From NCBI GenBank assembly GCA_022605405.1, contig JABYQQ010000023.1:310001-374000 (forward strand): a stretch of DNA of 64,000 nt, written 5' to 3'. Each line of letters begins with the position of its first letter. The stretch's first letter is position 1. The position numbers were made by a program, and so were the translations under genes. Below the pieces are notes generated by a model. The model saw nothing but the letters and a program-made list of their open reading frames with translations. It searched no databases and was not told the DNA's origin. The stretch is from Earliella scabrosa. Taxonomy: Eukaryota > Basidiomycota > Agaricomycetes > Polyporales > Polyporaceae. This document shows positions 9,338 through 21,098 of the stretch, piece by piece.

Positions 9338-11058
9338 ATGGCGCGAGTCCGGTCCCAGCGTCGCGCGGCTCCCGTGGTCTCCCAGTATCGACTTCGCTCG
9401 CAAACCAGATCCCAGGCCGCAGACGCGGCGTTGCCTCGCGCCCCCCAGGAGCAAAGCGACCCTCAACAACACCCGGCGCCCTCGCGGTCTGTGGGGTCCA
9501 CACCACTGCGCCCCCGCAAATCCACCCGAGCCGCGAAGTCCACTGCAGCCTCCAAATCGACGCGCGCCCGCAAGGCCACCAGGGCGGGCAAGACCAGCTC
9601 AACCGCGGGCAAAAAAGGTCAGAAAGTCGCCGGGGAGGACAGTTCTTCCACCCCGGTCTCTCTCCCTGAGAATCGCCCCTTGTCACCTCCGCGCGTTGCC
9701 CCCAATCCCAACTACAGCCGTTCAGCCGCTAAGCAAAGACGGCAGTTCAACCTTACTGGCGACCTCGTGGAGCGCCACGCGCGCACCCTCGATCACGACA
9801 CCGCCGTGGACGACCTGAGCGATCTGAGCGACACCGAGTACGTGTGTTGCCTCGTCTCCCATTCCGTGTATCTCATGTAGTGATGCAGAAAAAGTTCGCG
9901 GTGGGGTCGCCGAACCGAGCCCACCAAGCTGAAGTTCATCCTGGGCGGGTTGAGCCGCCTGGCAGCGAACCACATTCGTCAATCCCAGACCCGCTCGGCC
10001 ACATGTGCGTACCGTCACCAGTCTGGCCATCCCGTGTTGACGGCTGGGATTCCAGATGTTTTGGAGCACTTCAACCTCCGGGAGGTTATCAACCGCGCTC
10101 AGGAGGACCCCAACAATGTCAAATGTGTTGAGACCCGCGTCACCCGCCTGCTGGGTGACAAGGGCCCTGAGCGTGTCGTCTGCGCCGGAGGTTACCAGAT
10201 CCTCGTCCTAGTTCCCGGCGCGTTCAAGGATAAGAACTTGGTGAGCGAAGGCGACGCATTAACAGGTATTGGACGCTGACTTCCCTGGCAGGAGGACTTG
10301 ACCTCGTCTTGTTATCGCTACGGTGGCATGTGCGACTTGCGCACCGATCTGGCGAACGACAAGAAAGGGTCCTACAAAACGGGTGGCTCCCTCGTTGGCT
10401 CGGCGGTGTTAGCCACCACCTTCACCGCAATAGGGCATGGATGCAGCAAGGACCCGGTGAGTCGCTCTCCTGTAGCCACTACCCCCGCTGATCCCGGTCG
10501 CAGATGACGCAGGCGGGGCCGAACGCCGGAATGCGGAAAACTAACACCACATTCAACGCGGCGTGCGAGCTCCTCGAGAAGTTACAGGGGCCCACCAGCT
10601 ACGTCATGAGCGCACTGCGCACGTTGGATCCCATCCAGTACGACCTGGTGCAGAAGGTCTATCAATTTCGGCAAGAGAACATACCTAGCGCACGCGCCTT
10701 GGCCAAGATCGACGCTGGTATGTTCTACGAGGGCCGGGAGATCCAGTTCAACCGGTTTTCCTTGCCTCATTACGACAGCGGTGATCCCCACCTGGCTTGG
10801 GCGTTATCGCTCTACTTTGGGACGTTCGGCAAGTGCGTGATCAAGTTCCCTCAAATCGCCGTCGAGGTGACAGTGCGGCCGGGAGATTTTTGTGCGTGGC
10901 GAGGAAGAGATCTCGTCCATTGCGCGGAGACATGGGAGGAGGGCGAACGCTGCCTGCTTGTACACTTCACCCACAAGGCGTTGTGGGACGCCGCCGCAGT
11001 CACTTGTGATACCGGCAAGGCGGTGTGGCACACCCAAGAACCGCGGGCGGCGAAGTAG
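9338..11058 (+). CDS. TET/JBP-like 2OG-Fe(II) dioxygenase of a KDZ element
   Basis: Exons 9338-9837, 9889-10240, 10292-10456 and 10504-11058 give 523 aa, with every junction in phase. Residues 1-130 are basic and disordered, with Lys/Arg/Ser/Thr repeats (RKSTRAAKSTAASKSTRARK) that suit DNA binding. The C-terminal exon carries the double-stranded beta-helix signature: H428-x-D430 (LPHYDSGD), a GDFCAWRGRDLVH stretch with the distal iron ligand H478, and R488 (GERCLLVHF), placed to bind 2-oxoglutarate. TET/JBP enzymes hydroxylate the methyl group of 5-methylcytosine or thymine in DNA; the exact substrate of this fungal clade is inferred. The gene ends 154 bp from the transposase stop in convergent orientation. 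An AlkB-like or other 2OG oxygenase is the alternative, but linkage to a KDZ transposase favours TET/JBP. Confidence 0.75.
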
Positions 11059-11212
11059 TCCTTTGCGCACAGCTACCGTACCAACTACACCCCAATTGCA
11101 TCCCATATTTTATCCCAGCTCCTTGCTGCCTGTCCGTTCTTTCCGCCGGGTGCCTTCAACTCGTAATGTTCCATCAATTGTCGTGGACTCTACACCGGCA
11201 ACTTGAGTGACT

Positions 11213-14200
11213 TCACGTAACAGTATGAAGCGCCTTACCTACCACTGCGTAGTCGATTGTCTCCATGGCCGGCAACAAGGATTCCTGAGTCACCTTGAAG
11301 GCTTCCTGCCTTAGTGCATGCTTCTCGAGCTGGGCGGCCCGCTCAAGCTCATCCCGAATCTTCAGCCCATCTACACTTTTGCTGATGTCCGCGCAGTGCG
11401 CCTCACGCGCCGCGACCACAGCTTCCCAGGTTCGGGTTGCCATAGATCGGAACATATCCGCCTTCTGGTGAGCGTAAGCTGTTGCACCGGGGCTGGCATA
11501 CTCCGGCGGGGCCTCGCTGGTCTTATCCCGCAGCGCGCCAGCAAACTGCAACCCCCGGCGGCATGCTCTGGCCTCCGCGTACAGCAAATTCACCTCCTCG
11601 TTGGTGCGACACATATTCGCCCAGGATCTCGTCCAGCGCACACGGTCGGCTGGCAAACAGCGTTAGGTCTTGGAAGAGCGTGATGGCTGGGGTGATACGC
11701 ACTTTCCTCTATCCACGCCTTCTCACTCTCCTTTGAGCCTGAGGCCTGTGGCGGGGCCACATTAAAGATCCAGGAGTCTGTGTTCTGACTGTCCCCCAGT
11801 GTGCGCGCGCTCTGCAGACTGGACGGCTTCAGGTCGGCTTTCATGTTGATCACTCGAAGGGCGTCGGTGAGGGGCACGGCGAAGTCTGTCCCCTGGAGCA
11901 GCAGACGCAGGGCCACGAGTTTGCCGTAGTTCGCGTTATATTGCTTGGCGAACTCCCGCACGTTGACCACCTCCGCCTGAACCTCCGCCTGCGCGGCGAT
12001 GTTGTTGCGCGTGCCGTGGGCGTGCTGATCTTTCTGCTGGATCGTTGCTGCCTTCCTCCCTAATCCCTCGCGCAGCGCCGCTAGATAGTCGTAAGCCTTG
12101 CCTTCTCGTAGTTTGTACTCGGCAAACGCGAGGAGAGCCGTGTCCGTCTTCATGAGTGTGTCCTTGTCGAAGTCGGACGGCATGAAGAGCGTCTCGACCT
12201 CCAGCCCGGAGTCCGCGAGGGGCGTCGGAGACTCTTCGGAAGAGTCGGCGACCTCGGCCAAGCCGGGTTCCTCGTCCTCTCCCAGGCCGTCTACTACCTC
12301 TTCTGGAATCTTGCCAGAGTAGACCTCTGGGAAGAACGTAACATGGTCAACGCGCCACTCATCTAAGCGGCGACGCAGAGACGCGCGAGCCTTGACCAGA
12401 CCAGCACAAGAGTCTGTAGTGGCACCGACGCCCTCCTGCGCGCGCAGATAGACGTCCACGCGCGCTCGAAGCTTAACTCTACGGAGAGGATGGTCAGTCC
12501 CATCCATGGATGACATATGCGAAACGGCTCACTGCTCCTCTTGGAGCTCCACGCCTTTCATCAAGAAGCGCATGTGGGACTCCTGCAATTCCGTCGACTT
12601 GACCAACTCAGAGCCGGCCGCTGAACGCCGACCGTCGGCCCGCACCCCAGCGACGCGGTTCATGTGTCGGGCTTTGAGGGTGGTAGCTGTGGTCATCAAC
12701 TCCTTATAGGCCTTGCCAGCGCTGGGAACTGACTCGAAAACGGATGAGAAATACAGCAATGTTTACAGCATATGCACACCCGTACCTTTGCTGTCGTCGA
12801 GGCGGAACACCCGCCTCGGGCGCTCTTTCGCTCGTTGAGCGTGGTTGCACGCGTTGGGCGCATCTATATCTGTCAGCCTCTGGGCCCACTGCCAACAGAG
12901 AGCGGGTCCCGCCCGGGACGACAACTTCACGAAATCGACCAATTGGTCTAGCTGCAGTGGCAGCTTCTCCTTGAGTTTGCGAGACAGATACTTGCCTGAT
13001 GCACCGTCAATACGCGCGCCACAGGAGAATGTCCACCAGATCACTCACCCATGTTCTCGTTCTTCGTCCAGTTCCAAAAGCTGAAGAGGTCGTTCAGAGC
13101 GTCATGACGCCCGCCACCGTTCATCTCCCGCGTGCTTAGACCAGCTAGGTTGTGGACAGCCCATAGAATCTCCACACTCTCGCCGTTCGAGTGCCCAGCC
13201 CCGAGAGTGTAACATACAGCGTATTCGGTCTGACAGGAGTCCTTGTGAGCTAGCATGTGCATTTGAGGAAGGAGGACCTTCATCTTCTGGATGATGTCGC
13301 GAAGATGAGGGGGCAGTTTGTACTTGTCCCACCGCGCTAGCAAGTTCTTGACATAGCTGCAGCCAACGTCGTACGTCAGGAGGAACTCATGGAGAGCTCG
13401 CGCACTCTCCAGTGCCCCGGATAACGCCAGGTCGAGCAGCATGAACCTGAACTGATAGGTTAGACACTGCTGTCCGTACAACCCAAAAAAATGCACCGTT
13501 CTCCAGCGAGCATGTCCACCAATCCTTGGCACTGCACACATCCGTGACGGATGCATGTTACTGCCACCACGCCGGTGACGTCCAGGTAGCGGAATTTGCC
13601 CGGTTTCTGGGAGCGCGTGACCTTGAACCCGCTGCAAGTTTCCACCTGTGAAAGGCGCTGACTCGTGAAAGCGTCGAGCGTACGGGTGAAACGCCCACTC
13701 ACCACTTTCTCGGGGTTGTCCCGCGCATCTGCAGCGTGATTGTAACCGTGCAGCTTGGAGGCGTCGTTGAAGAAGCCAACGTGTCGCCCCAAGCTGTAGT
13801 CCGTCGGATCGTCCTTCTTGGACTTCTTCTGCAGACTGTGATTGCCATCGGCACCGAGAAAAATTCGGTAGATGTAGCTTGAAAGTAGTCAGCGCGCACA
13901 CAACCGGCGGGCACCGTACGAACAAACCTCAATTTGGGAGGAACGTTCTGCCAGTCTGGAGGCAGGTTCACGCCGGGCCGGGGACATGTGAAGCAAGGCG
14001 TAACTATGATGCCTGGGGGTGAATCTGGGTACACCACGCCATGCGGGACGCCAGCCCGTTTTACCATCTGGAGATGACGCCACATCCGGCTTGCCCAGAG
14101 GAATTCACGGTAACGGTCCTGCACGTAAGAAGGAGTGAGCCAGAATGATGCACATGGTGGAGGGCATGGAGCGCACCGTCACCCCGCTGGCGCATGAGTT

Positions 14201-15044
14201 GTCCGTGCGCCGCTGTAGCTTGCGCACGTAGTCGTACGTGGACTTTTTGGACGTGAGGAAGTCGAGATGACAATCTGCGAGCACTTCAAAAGTGAACGCA
14301 GTGTCGGGCGCAATCAGAGTGGCTGGAAACAGCTCGGCGAGCAACAGCTGATCCAGAAGCTCCACGGGAGGGTAGCACTCACACGGCACCACAAGACACT
14401 GGTGAATGCCGTTGACGTGGGTTATGACCATCTTGCGTGGTTTGAGGGCTCTGTCGTGCGAGGCAATGGTGGGACAGATGTCGCCGTCATGTCCAAGATA
14501 CCGAATGAACCCCAGGCTGCTAAGATCCCGACGAACAAAGTAGCGCCCAGTCCACTCTTCAACCCAATGGTATGGCGCGTGACGATGGACCGCGAGAAGA
14601 CAAGGGAGGCAGAGGGGGAGACAATCACTGCACTCACGACAGCGGAATTGTGCAACTGCAGTCTCGCATCCCAAACATCTTCCAGGGATTCCTCGGTGGG
14701 ACTCTGCCTCCAGCATTCTCTTGAGAAACCGAGGAAAGTGCGCCTCCCAAGCGGCCAAGCGCTGGGCGGCATTAGGCTGGAATGTGCGGCCAGTGGGCAG
14801 ACTTCGTGTGTTATAATGCTGGCGGACTTACCTGAGATACTTTCTTGGGTCTCGAGGACGGTGTGGACTGCTCGTCGGTGTGTGGGACGGTAGCGGACAT
14901 GTCGGCTTCTTGTGGGCAATCTCTCGCGGGGTCCTCACACTGCAGGAGCGAGGTCGTGTCCGGAGAGGTTGTAGGAGACTGCGCGGGGGGAAGGTCCGCC
15001 CCACATGCTGACTGGCCTGTCTTACGTCTTTTCGCATTGTCCAT
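11213..15044 (-). CDS. KDZ-superfamily transposase with CxC2-type cysteine cluster
   Basis: Ten exons give 1118 aa with every phase consistent: 15044-14832, 14776-14177, 14118-13928, 13877-13703, 13645-13497, 13446-13049, 12995-12778, 12732-12533, 12478-11703 and 11649-11213. Residues 105-130 form a cysteine cluster (RCLGCE, FRCRECSDC, LPLCLPC) of the CxC2 type that precedes KDZ cores. The core follows: FLGADGN (D345), a TGVVAVTCIRHG block, TYDVGC (D469) and GHSNGESVEILW (E532 or E535). These are the expected acidic residues of the RNase-H-like DDE fold that cuts and joins DNA. The C-terminal third is long and helical, with the family's TRN and SWI motifs. No stop or frameshift is visible, so this copy could be active. 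The start at 15044 (MDNAKRRK) puts a short basic segment first. Confidence 0.85.
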
Positions 15045-15356
15045 GTGTAAAACTGACTGGGCAAGAGAGAGACCCAACGCGGAGGGAACATAGTTGTCGA
15101 CCTGGCCAATGACCGGGGCGCGCTGCGTCACCGGCCGGATGATGGGACCACCCCTTCTTTTGAGAGTGGTATTGCGGCCTCTCTTCATGGACCGACAATA
15201 GGCAATGACAGTGGCGAGGAGAAGGGTGGGGCTGGCGAACGCGGGAAGGAGGACTACGTAGCGCGGCGCACAAGGCAAGCCAGCGTGAAGGACGTTGCGC
15301 GGGCGCCTCGCGTAGTAGTCGTATAGATATTCACTGGTATTAACATGGCGGAAACA
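15045..15356. other. Gap between transposase and next gene
   Basis: About 310 bp between the transposase start and the stop of the next minus-strand gene. It should hold the transposase promoter. No TATA box, inverted repeat or small gene is evident. Confidence 0.4.
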
Positions 15357-17503
15357 TCAGTCTAGATTACATGGTTCCAGAGGAATATAGTGGGGGACTA
15401 TTGGGGGGCGGCCTGCATATTTGACAAATGTGGAGACACAGAAACAAGCCAGACACGCCTCCCTTTCCAGGATGTAGTCCTCACTGTCGCGCAGCTGTAG
15501 TGGTTCCATAGCCCGCAGCTCAGGAGGACTCATCGGCCATGGAGACAGTACTTCGCGGAGGGCGTTGAGCGAGTTGACCCGGCGATGAGGAAGGCGCGCG
15601 AACAGGCCAAATGCGTAGTTGCCCGGGAGCTCCGCGACGGCGTGGAGACTACGTCGGGGAAACACGGGAGCTAGCCGCTCATGGCGGAGGGCTTCGTCGT
15701 CGTCCCGCTCCGCCGGCCGCAGCAAGCGATCGAGAGCTTGCAACTCGTACCTGAAGGCCAGCTCATGACATTCCCAAAGGACCCAACATGCCGTTTGCGG
15801 GGAGATTTCGGAGATTTGATGGCCATGCCATTGCACAGGACCGGTAGCGTCAGGGTCCAGAGCGGAGTCTTCGCAAAGCCCATCAAAGAGCTGCTTGAGC
15901 TCGAAGTAACGCTTGCCGGTCTTTGTCGCTACGGACAGATCGTCCGGCATGCCATTCAGGAAGCTGCGCCAATGCTGGGTGGGCACGGCGCTGGGCCGGC
16001 TTTGCGGTTGGTTGAGCTTGGTGAGCCACACTGGGCGAGCGCGGAGCCAATTCAACAAGTACCGCGACTGACGATCCTGTTCGCGAGGTCCCACGAGCAT
16101 GGCGGGCTCGGGAACCCAGTATCCCCAAGGGAAGGTGCAATCCGGCCAAGGCGGAATGGCGCGCGCCTTCTCCAAAGCGTGCTCCCAAGACGGAATAGGG
16201 TCCGGCATCCAGGGGTGTGTATAACGCCCAAACTTGTCTCGCCCAGTGGCACCAGCCCCGGACCGGCGAGCGCGCGTGCGGGGCGACCCACGCGCTTTGA
16301 CTGGTTTGGGAGAGGTCGGGAGGGCCGGTAAATCACCGGCAGATAGAGTGGGAGATGTACGGGGATCTGTGAGAGACCGATCGGTGAAAGTTGACGTTGG
16401 TACTGTGACATTGTGAATGGGGGGCCGGCGGACTCACCGCTGGGGTTGGGGCTGAAGGGCGCAGACTCAGCGGGCTGGGACCTGAGTCCTAACAAGGCGG
16501 CGCGCGCTGCATACTCCTTTCTAACTTGTCTAGTGGGAAGTGGCGCGGGTGGGATGGCCGACGAGGCTACTGGGTTAGACACTGTCACATTCGGTGAGAT
16601 GTCTAGATAGGGATGGGCGCGGCGAATTGTCTGACGAAGGTGTCCGTCCCCGGCCAGCCCATGGTATAGCACGCACCCGGGCACCAGGGGCTCAGAGCAG
16701 ATGTGGGAGGGTGACACCGGTTCCAAGCTAGAAGGGATCGGGGACTCGGAGGCAACTGGGGCGTGCAGCTCGCGACGCAGAAACCAGACCGGCAATCCGA
16801 GACGGATGTATTGGTGAACAACCTGGGGATTGGTCGTCCATGCGCCCATCATGTCAGCCTGGAGGGGCAGAGGCGCACATGCTCGCTCGTCGTCTTGAAG
16901 AAGACGGTTGAACTCCAGGAAGGCTTCGGTCATGATCCAATGGCGTTGAAGGACGCGCACCTGGATCGACTGATCCCGGAAGGTAGCGGGGATGACTTGA
17001 AGGCGGGAGAGAGCCTGACGCATGCACAACTCATGCCAGGCAACCGAAGCGTGGCCGTGGCTGGTGCCGGGGGTTGAGAATTGTAAAAGGCGGACTTCGC
17101 CCAGGATGGACTGGACCAGTTGATCCAGGTGGGCGACGTAGGTGGGAGCGAAGAAGCCTAACCCGCGCACAGGTGTGCCGGTCAGCTCTTGAAAGTCGTC
17201 CGGACTGGGGTCAAGCCACATAGCGGCGGCCCGATGGTGGCAGGGAACGGTTTTGCGAACTGCCGCGAGATAGGCGTATTGGTCGGAGTGGATCTGTGGC
17301 CACAAAATCGGGTCCAGTATACCAAAGCGACCGTCGCTCATCAGGGTGAGTGATACATCCCCTTGAACGATCCGGGGGATAAAATCCATGTTGGGAGAGC
17401 AGAGGGCGATGATCCCTTGGTCTGCCCGGCAGAACCGCGCCCACGCGCGCACGTTCACCAAGGGATCATCGGGGAGCGGCTCTGTCAGGCGGGACATGAG
17501 CAT
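15357..17503 (-). CDS. Large conserved-looking protein of unknown function, two exons
   Basis: Exons 17503-16438 and 16402-15357 are joined across a 35-nt intron (GTGAGT donor, CACAG acceptor) and give 703 aa. The N-terminal 300 residues are rich in aromatic residues and His/Trp pairs. A Ser/Pro-rich linker (about residues 310-410) follows, then a folded-looking C-terminal half with the motifs FGRYTHPWMPDP, YLLNWLRARPVWL and HWRSFLNGMPDD. The composition is that of a soluble protein, with no signal peptide or membrane helix. It sits on the same strand as and just upstream of the KDZ transposase, 312 bp away. I have the impression that this protein type recurs near KDZ elements, but that is memory, not a test. 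It may be cargo or an accessory gene of the element. No enzymatic motif recognised. Confidence 0.7.
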
Positions 17504-18637
17504 CTTGCAGATATGCGGAGGACTAACAGATGACGGTGATAGACATCGCGCCTCTTACCGTTGGAGGGGGTGCATGCGGGTGCACGGTGTGGTTCCATGG
17601 AAATCTGGCAGAGAGTGACAACACGTGTAAGTGGAATCACACGGCAGTCACTGCGCGCTCACTGACCGAGGCGGTGGGATGTATTTGAGCAGGTTTCTAG
17701 AGGATATCAGCTGGTGGAGCCACGGGGCTAGTCCTTGTATAACCAACTCACCTCGACGAAGGGATGCGAAGCGTAAGGAGAAGTAGCGCGCGCGTCGAGG
17801 GAATCACGCGCCCATGCTGCTCCCACGCGCGCAAGATGAACATGGGCGCTGCGGCACACTCTTCCTTTCCCAACGATGTCCCGGCTATGAACAGGTGCCT
17901 CGGCCAGCAGCACCCAGCGCGCGCTCTCGGTAGAGAAGGAGCGAGAGGGTGGGAGAGAAGGTGAGTGCCGTAATATGTGGCACTGTGGGTCCATATGTAT
18001 GACAGCGAAGCAAGGTGCCCGAACATGACCTCCGCTGGATCGAAGGTGTTACCGTGGCAGCGTGCCACAAGAAGGTGGCATTGGGACGGCCGAGAACGGG
18101 AAGACAGGGTGGTGCGCGCGTCGCGCGCTATGGCGTAGGATCTCCAGGGAACCAATGAATTGCTTGTTCTTGGTTTTATCCTGCGGCGTCATGGGTTGAC
18201 TTCGCGTCGCACATCGACTGAGATCCTTCGTCCATGACGCCCCATAGCCTCGTGGCTGGCCCTGTCCACGATGGATACATCTGGCCATAACGGACAGGGA
18301 TCTGACTTGGGGCCTCAATTGATGCCGTTGCCCGCTGAAGTGGCTTAGCGCGCCCCGGCGCGCCATTGGGACAGCCCGCTAGCCGGCCACATTCAGGAAA
18401 AACGAGACCCCGGTGATGGCGGGCGGCGGGCCCGTACCACGCCCGAGGCTGCCCCGAGCTCTCCAACGGCGCCGGATTCGCAGATTGAATCTCGGGAAGC
18501 GCTCCCCAAGGTGATCCTAGTCCCTCCAAGGCACGCGCTTCCAGCTCCTTCCCCATTTTCCATCCCTGCCAACTCTTCCGCACGCTGGCGCTGCGTCCCA
18601 ACCTCCTCGCTCCCTTGTCTCGCTCCCTTCTTTGGCC
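17504..18637. other. No gene recognised; divergent promoter interval
   Basis: About 1.1 kb between a minus-strand and a plus-strand gene start. Open frames on both strands are short and of poor composition. A pyrimidine-rich segment at 18550-18635 just before the next start codon resembles a core promoter. Confidence 0.4.
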
Positions 18638-19795
18638 ATGCCGGCAGATCCTAGGGTGAAAGCCCTCGTCGACCGACACCTGCCATCCGACAAAGCGCTC
18701 AAGGAGGTGTTGCACGACTGTCACATGTGCGCAACGCACTACTGTATCGTCAGCTACGGAGGCACAACACGCGAGACTGTAGGGCAAATCTACGAGCGGG
18801 TACGTGTATGATGCGACGCAGGTGGGCATATTTACTAACCATCAAGCGAATCAGTGTGCCTACCAGACGGGCTGCAGACACGACTGGAAGCCACTGGGTG
18901 TGCAGTTGACCAGGTCGTCCCTGCAAACCTGCCTCTCCGCCATCGGGTCCTTGAACCCCCCGCCTTACGGTGACGAGAAATTTGTGCACTGGTGCCTGGA
19001 GACGGCCATAGAACTCAACCGCGGCGTTGTGACACCTCAGTCCGCGGACGAGTGCGTGTTCCTCACAGCGCCGTCGAGGAACGAGGGCCACTTGGGGTTC
19101 GGCGCCTTCATGGTGGGCCTGGGGGGGAGACGCCGGTCTATTGCACGTCCGCACGGTGAAGTCAAGGCATCCACATCCGTCCGCAAACGTCCACCGGTGT
19201 TACCGCAGACGGTGGAAGTGCCCACGTTTGTGTTTCGCACGGTACGTGAGCACTGCGCCCAGTAAGAGAATGTGACCGCTTAGTGCGACCCATGCAGGAT
19301 GGGAGTCCCGCGAAGCCAATCGTGCTGCAAGGTGTGTGTCACGGCCACCTCGTGCTAGTGAACGTTCGACAGGATGCGATGTTCGACGCGCTCGGACTGC
19401 CGAGGACGGCGCGAGGGCTGGCGCTGAAGCTGGAGTTCTGGGAGATTTGGGAGGGCAGCTGGGTTCCCGGACTGCCGGACGGCGACAAGATACCCTTGTT
19501 GCCCGAGCAAGGTCTCATCATCCGCAAAGCTGGGGTGACAAGATGCCTCGAGCTGGACAGGTGTGAGGCATCAACCAAGCCGCGCTGTCTAACATCGGAT
19601 CGCACACGACTGCCATCTCTTCTCCGTCCCTCCGTAGAGCTCAGCTCGTCTTCATTGGCCCACCGGAAGGAGCGTACGTCCAAGCGTCAGCGGGAGGATG
19701 TGATCGAGCTAACGGACGACGAGTGCGAGGCGGCTCCCCGGAGGAGCGTCAAGAGGGGACGAGTCTGGAAGGGGAAGGGGAAGGCAGACTGGTAG
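18638..19795 (+). CDS. Unknown protein, intact member of a two-copy family
   Basis: Exons 18638-18799, 18855-19241 and 19298-19795 (all phase 0, GTACGT donors) give 348 aa. It is the better-preserved paralogue of the gene at 21099. Both have an exon 1 ending in (Y/V)ER, an exon 2 beginning with Cys and containing PPP...WCLxTAxxLN, an exon 3 beginning DG(S/Q)P, then the motif (Q/E)G(L/V)I(I/L)RK(A/T)G. Both end in a basic tail with an acidic patch (VIELTDDE here). The tail looks like a nuclear-localisation or histone-interaction segment. The middle has no recognisable catalytic motif. An intron within exon 3 (donor near 19560) was considered and rejected because it would destroy the conserved tail frame. 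Function unknown. Confidence 0.65.
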
Positions 19796-19879
19796 ACGGA
19801 CTCACGTAAGCCCACCCAATACACACTCTCCCTCTGCGATGAATGCCCCGCCTTAGCTTAGTGCGTTATATTCCTGCAT

Positions 19880-20165
19880 ACTGTTGCGACACTCTCATTC
19901 TCTACCTTACGCGCGCGCGCCCCCCTTTAATCTCTGTCACGACTCACACCTAAAGCAAACCTTGCGCTCGTTACCTATTTCCTCTACGGCCGAGTGTGCT
20001 ACGACGTAGCTAGCCCGCGACCGGGAGCGGCCCGCGTTCTGATATTGTTGCCACACTCTGGTCCCCTACCTTATGCCGGCGTGGAACCATTTAGTTGCCG
20101 TCCCACTTAATGTAACCCTTCTGCTCGTTACCTACGACCTCTTCCACCGGGAGTGCTACGATGAA
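19880..20165. repeat. Degenerate tandem duplication in intergenic DNA
   Basis: Two diverged copies about 150-180 bp apart share, in order, a CACTCT...CTACCTTA block, a CTCGTTACCTA block and a GTGTGCTACGA or GAGTGCTACGA block. The rest of 19796-20451 holds no recognised gene, apart from being the likely promoter of the next one. Confidence 0.5.
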
Positions 20166-20451
20166 TACACCATGCTGCCCCGACCGGCCGGCTGAGGGGC
20201 GGCGAGCTGCGACATCGTCGGACTGAGTGTCGGCTGCATATGGATTGGGGACCGTGGTGCAGCGAATATGCAAGTGCGCGCTGTGTCTGCCACCTCGATT
20301 TCTTGCAAGAGCCGAACCCCGGCGCGGATGTTTCCGAGAACCAACTCCGAGAGCGACGCACTCCCGGACTCCCAAACCTCTTACATTGCTCTTGGCCGCC
20401 ATCCCGTCACTCTATCCTACTCCAGCTACCACTGCGGCTACCACTGCGCCG

Positions 20452-20778
20452 ATGGAGCGTCCCGTCCATGTGCTCCCCAGATGTCCACCCCCCAACCTAA
20501 CAATATGGCAAATGTTCGTGTGGCCCAAGCTCGGGCAATACATCGAGTTCGTCCAAGCCGGCGACGGGCCGCAGCAAATCAAGTTCGTGGAGTCTACCGC
20601 GAAGGAGCTGTTCAAATACTTCGGGCGCAATGATCTGAAAAGATACACTCCCAAGGAGATCCGAGGGGTACGTGAACACGCCCTTCCCCCGGTGTGAGGG
20701 AGAGACTGACGTGAGGTGTAGAGGCTACGTCGCTGGTTGAATATGACCATGAGGGAACTGGGGGTGGTGAGAGTGTAG
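20452..20778 (+). CDS. Small unknown protein, two exons
   Basis: Exons 20452-20667 and 20722-20778 (GTACGT donor, GTGTAG acceptor, phase 0) give 90 aa. The sequence is compact and folded-looking: MFVWPKLGQYIEFVQ, then KELFKYFGRNDLKRYT and a short second exon RLRRWLNMTMRELGVV. It is basic with amphipathic helices and has no signal peptide. It may be the 5' part of a longer gene now ended by a TAG, or a genuine small gene. It lies between the two paralogues and on their strand. Function unknown. Confidence 0.4.
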
Positions 20779-21098
20779 GGAGCTTGAGAGGGTAAGGCTG
20801 GTGAGGTTGCGAGGCCGCTCACGGGGAATGGTTGTTGGAGGGGGAGTTGTGCTGTGGGATCGCCGCCGCTCTAAGTGACCACAAGGCCCACTATTGCTTT
20901 CAGAATAAAGATATAACGATACATAAACATAGTCTCAATGCTTGTAGGGGAAGGAGAGAGGGCGTGAGGTGCGTGGTGCGCAGGTTGGAAAACAGAACCA
21001 CACACACCGGCAACGAGAGGACTAAGCGCCACGTCGACTTGAACATGCGCGTCCTGGTCACCACCCCCCACGTTCCCCAACCCTCTGTGAACAGCAAC
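20779..21098. other. Intergenic gap
   Basis: About 320 bp between the small gene and the start of the next one. I see only a short open frame leading into the next gene and no repeat or clear promoter element. Confidence 0.35.

Larger units (their letters stand above)
9338..15044. mobile_element. Core of a KDZ-type DNA transposon (transposase plus TET/JBP oxygenase)
   Basis: A TET/JBP-like oxygenase gene on the plus strand and a KDZ transposase gene on the minus strand meet tail to tail with 154 bp between their stop codons. Linkage of lineage-expanded TET/JBP genes with Kyakuja-Dileera-Zisupton transposons is established for agaricomycetes. Both genes keep open frames across all exons and show their catalytic residues, so the element may be functional. 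The element ends were not found: I saw no convincing terminal inverted repeat or target duplication flanking 9.0-15.4 kb, so the coordinates are those of the genes only. Confidence 0.7.
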
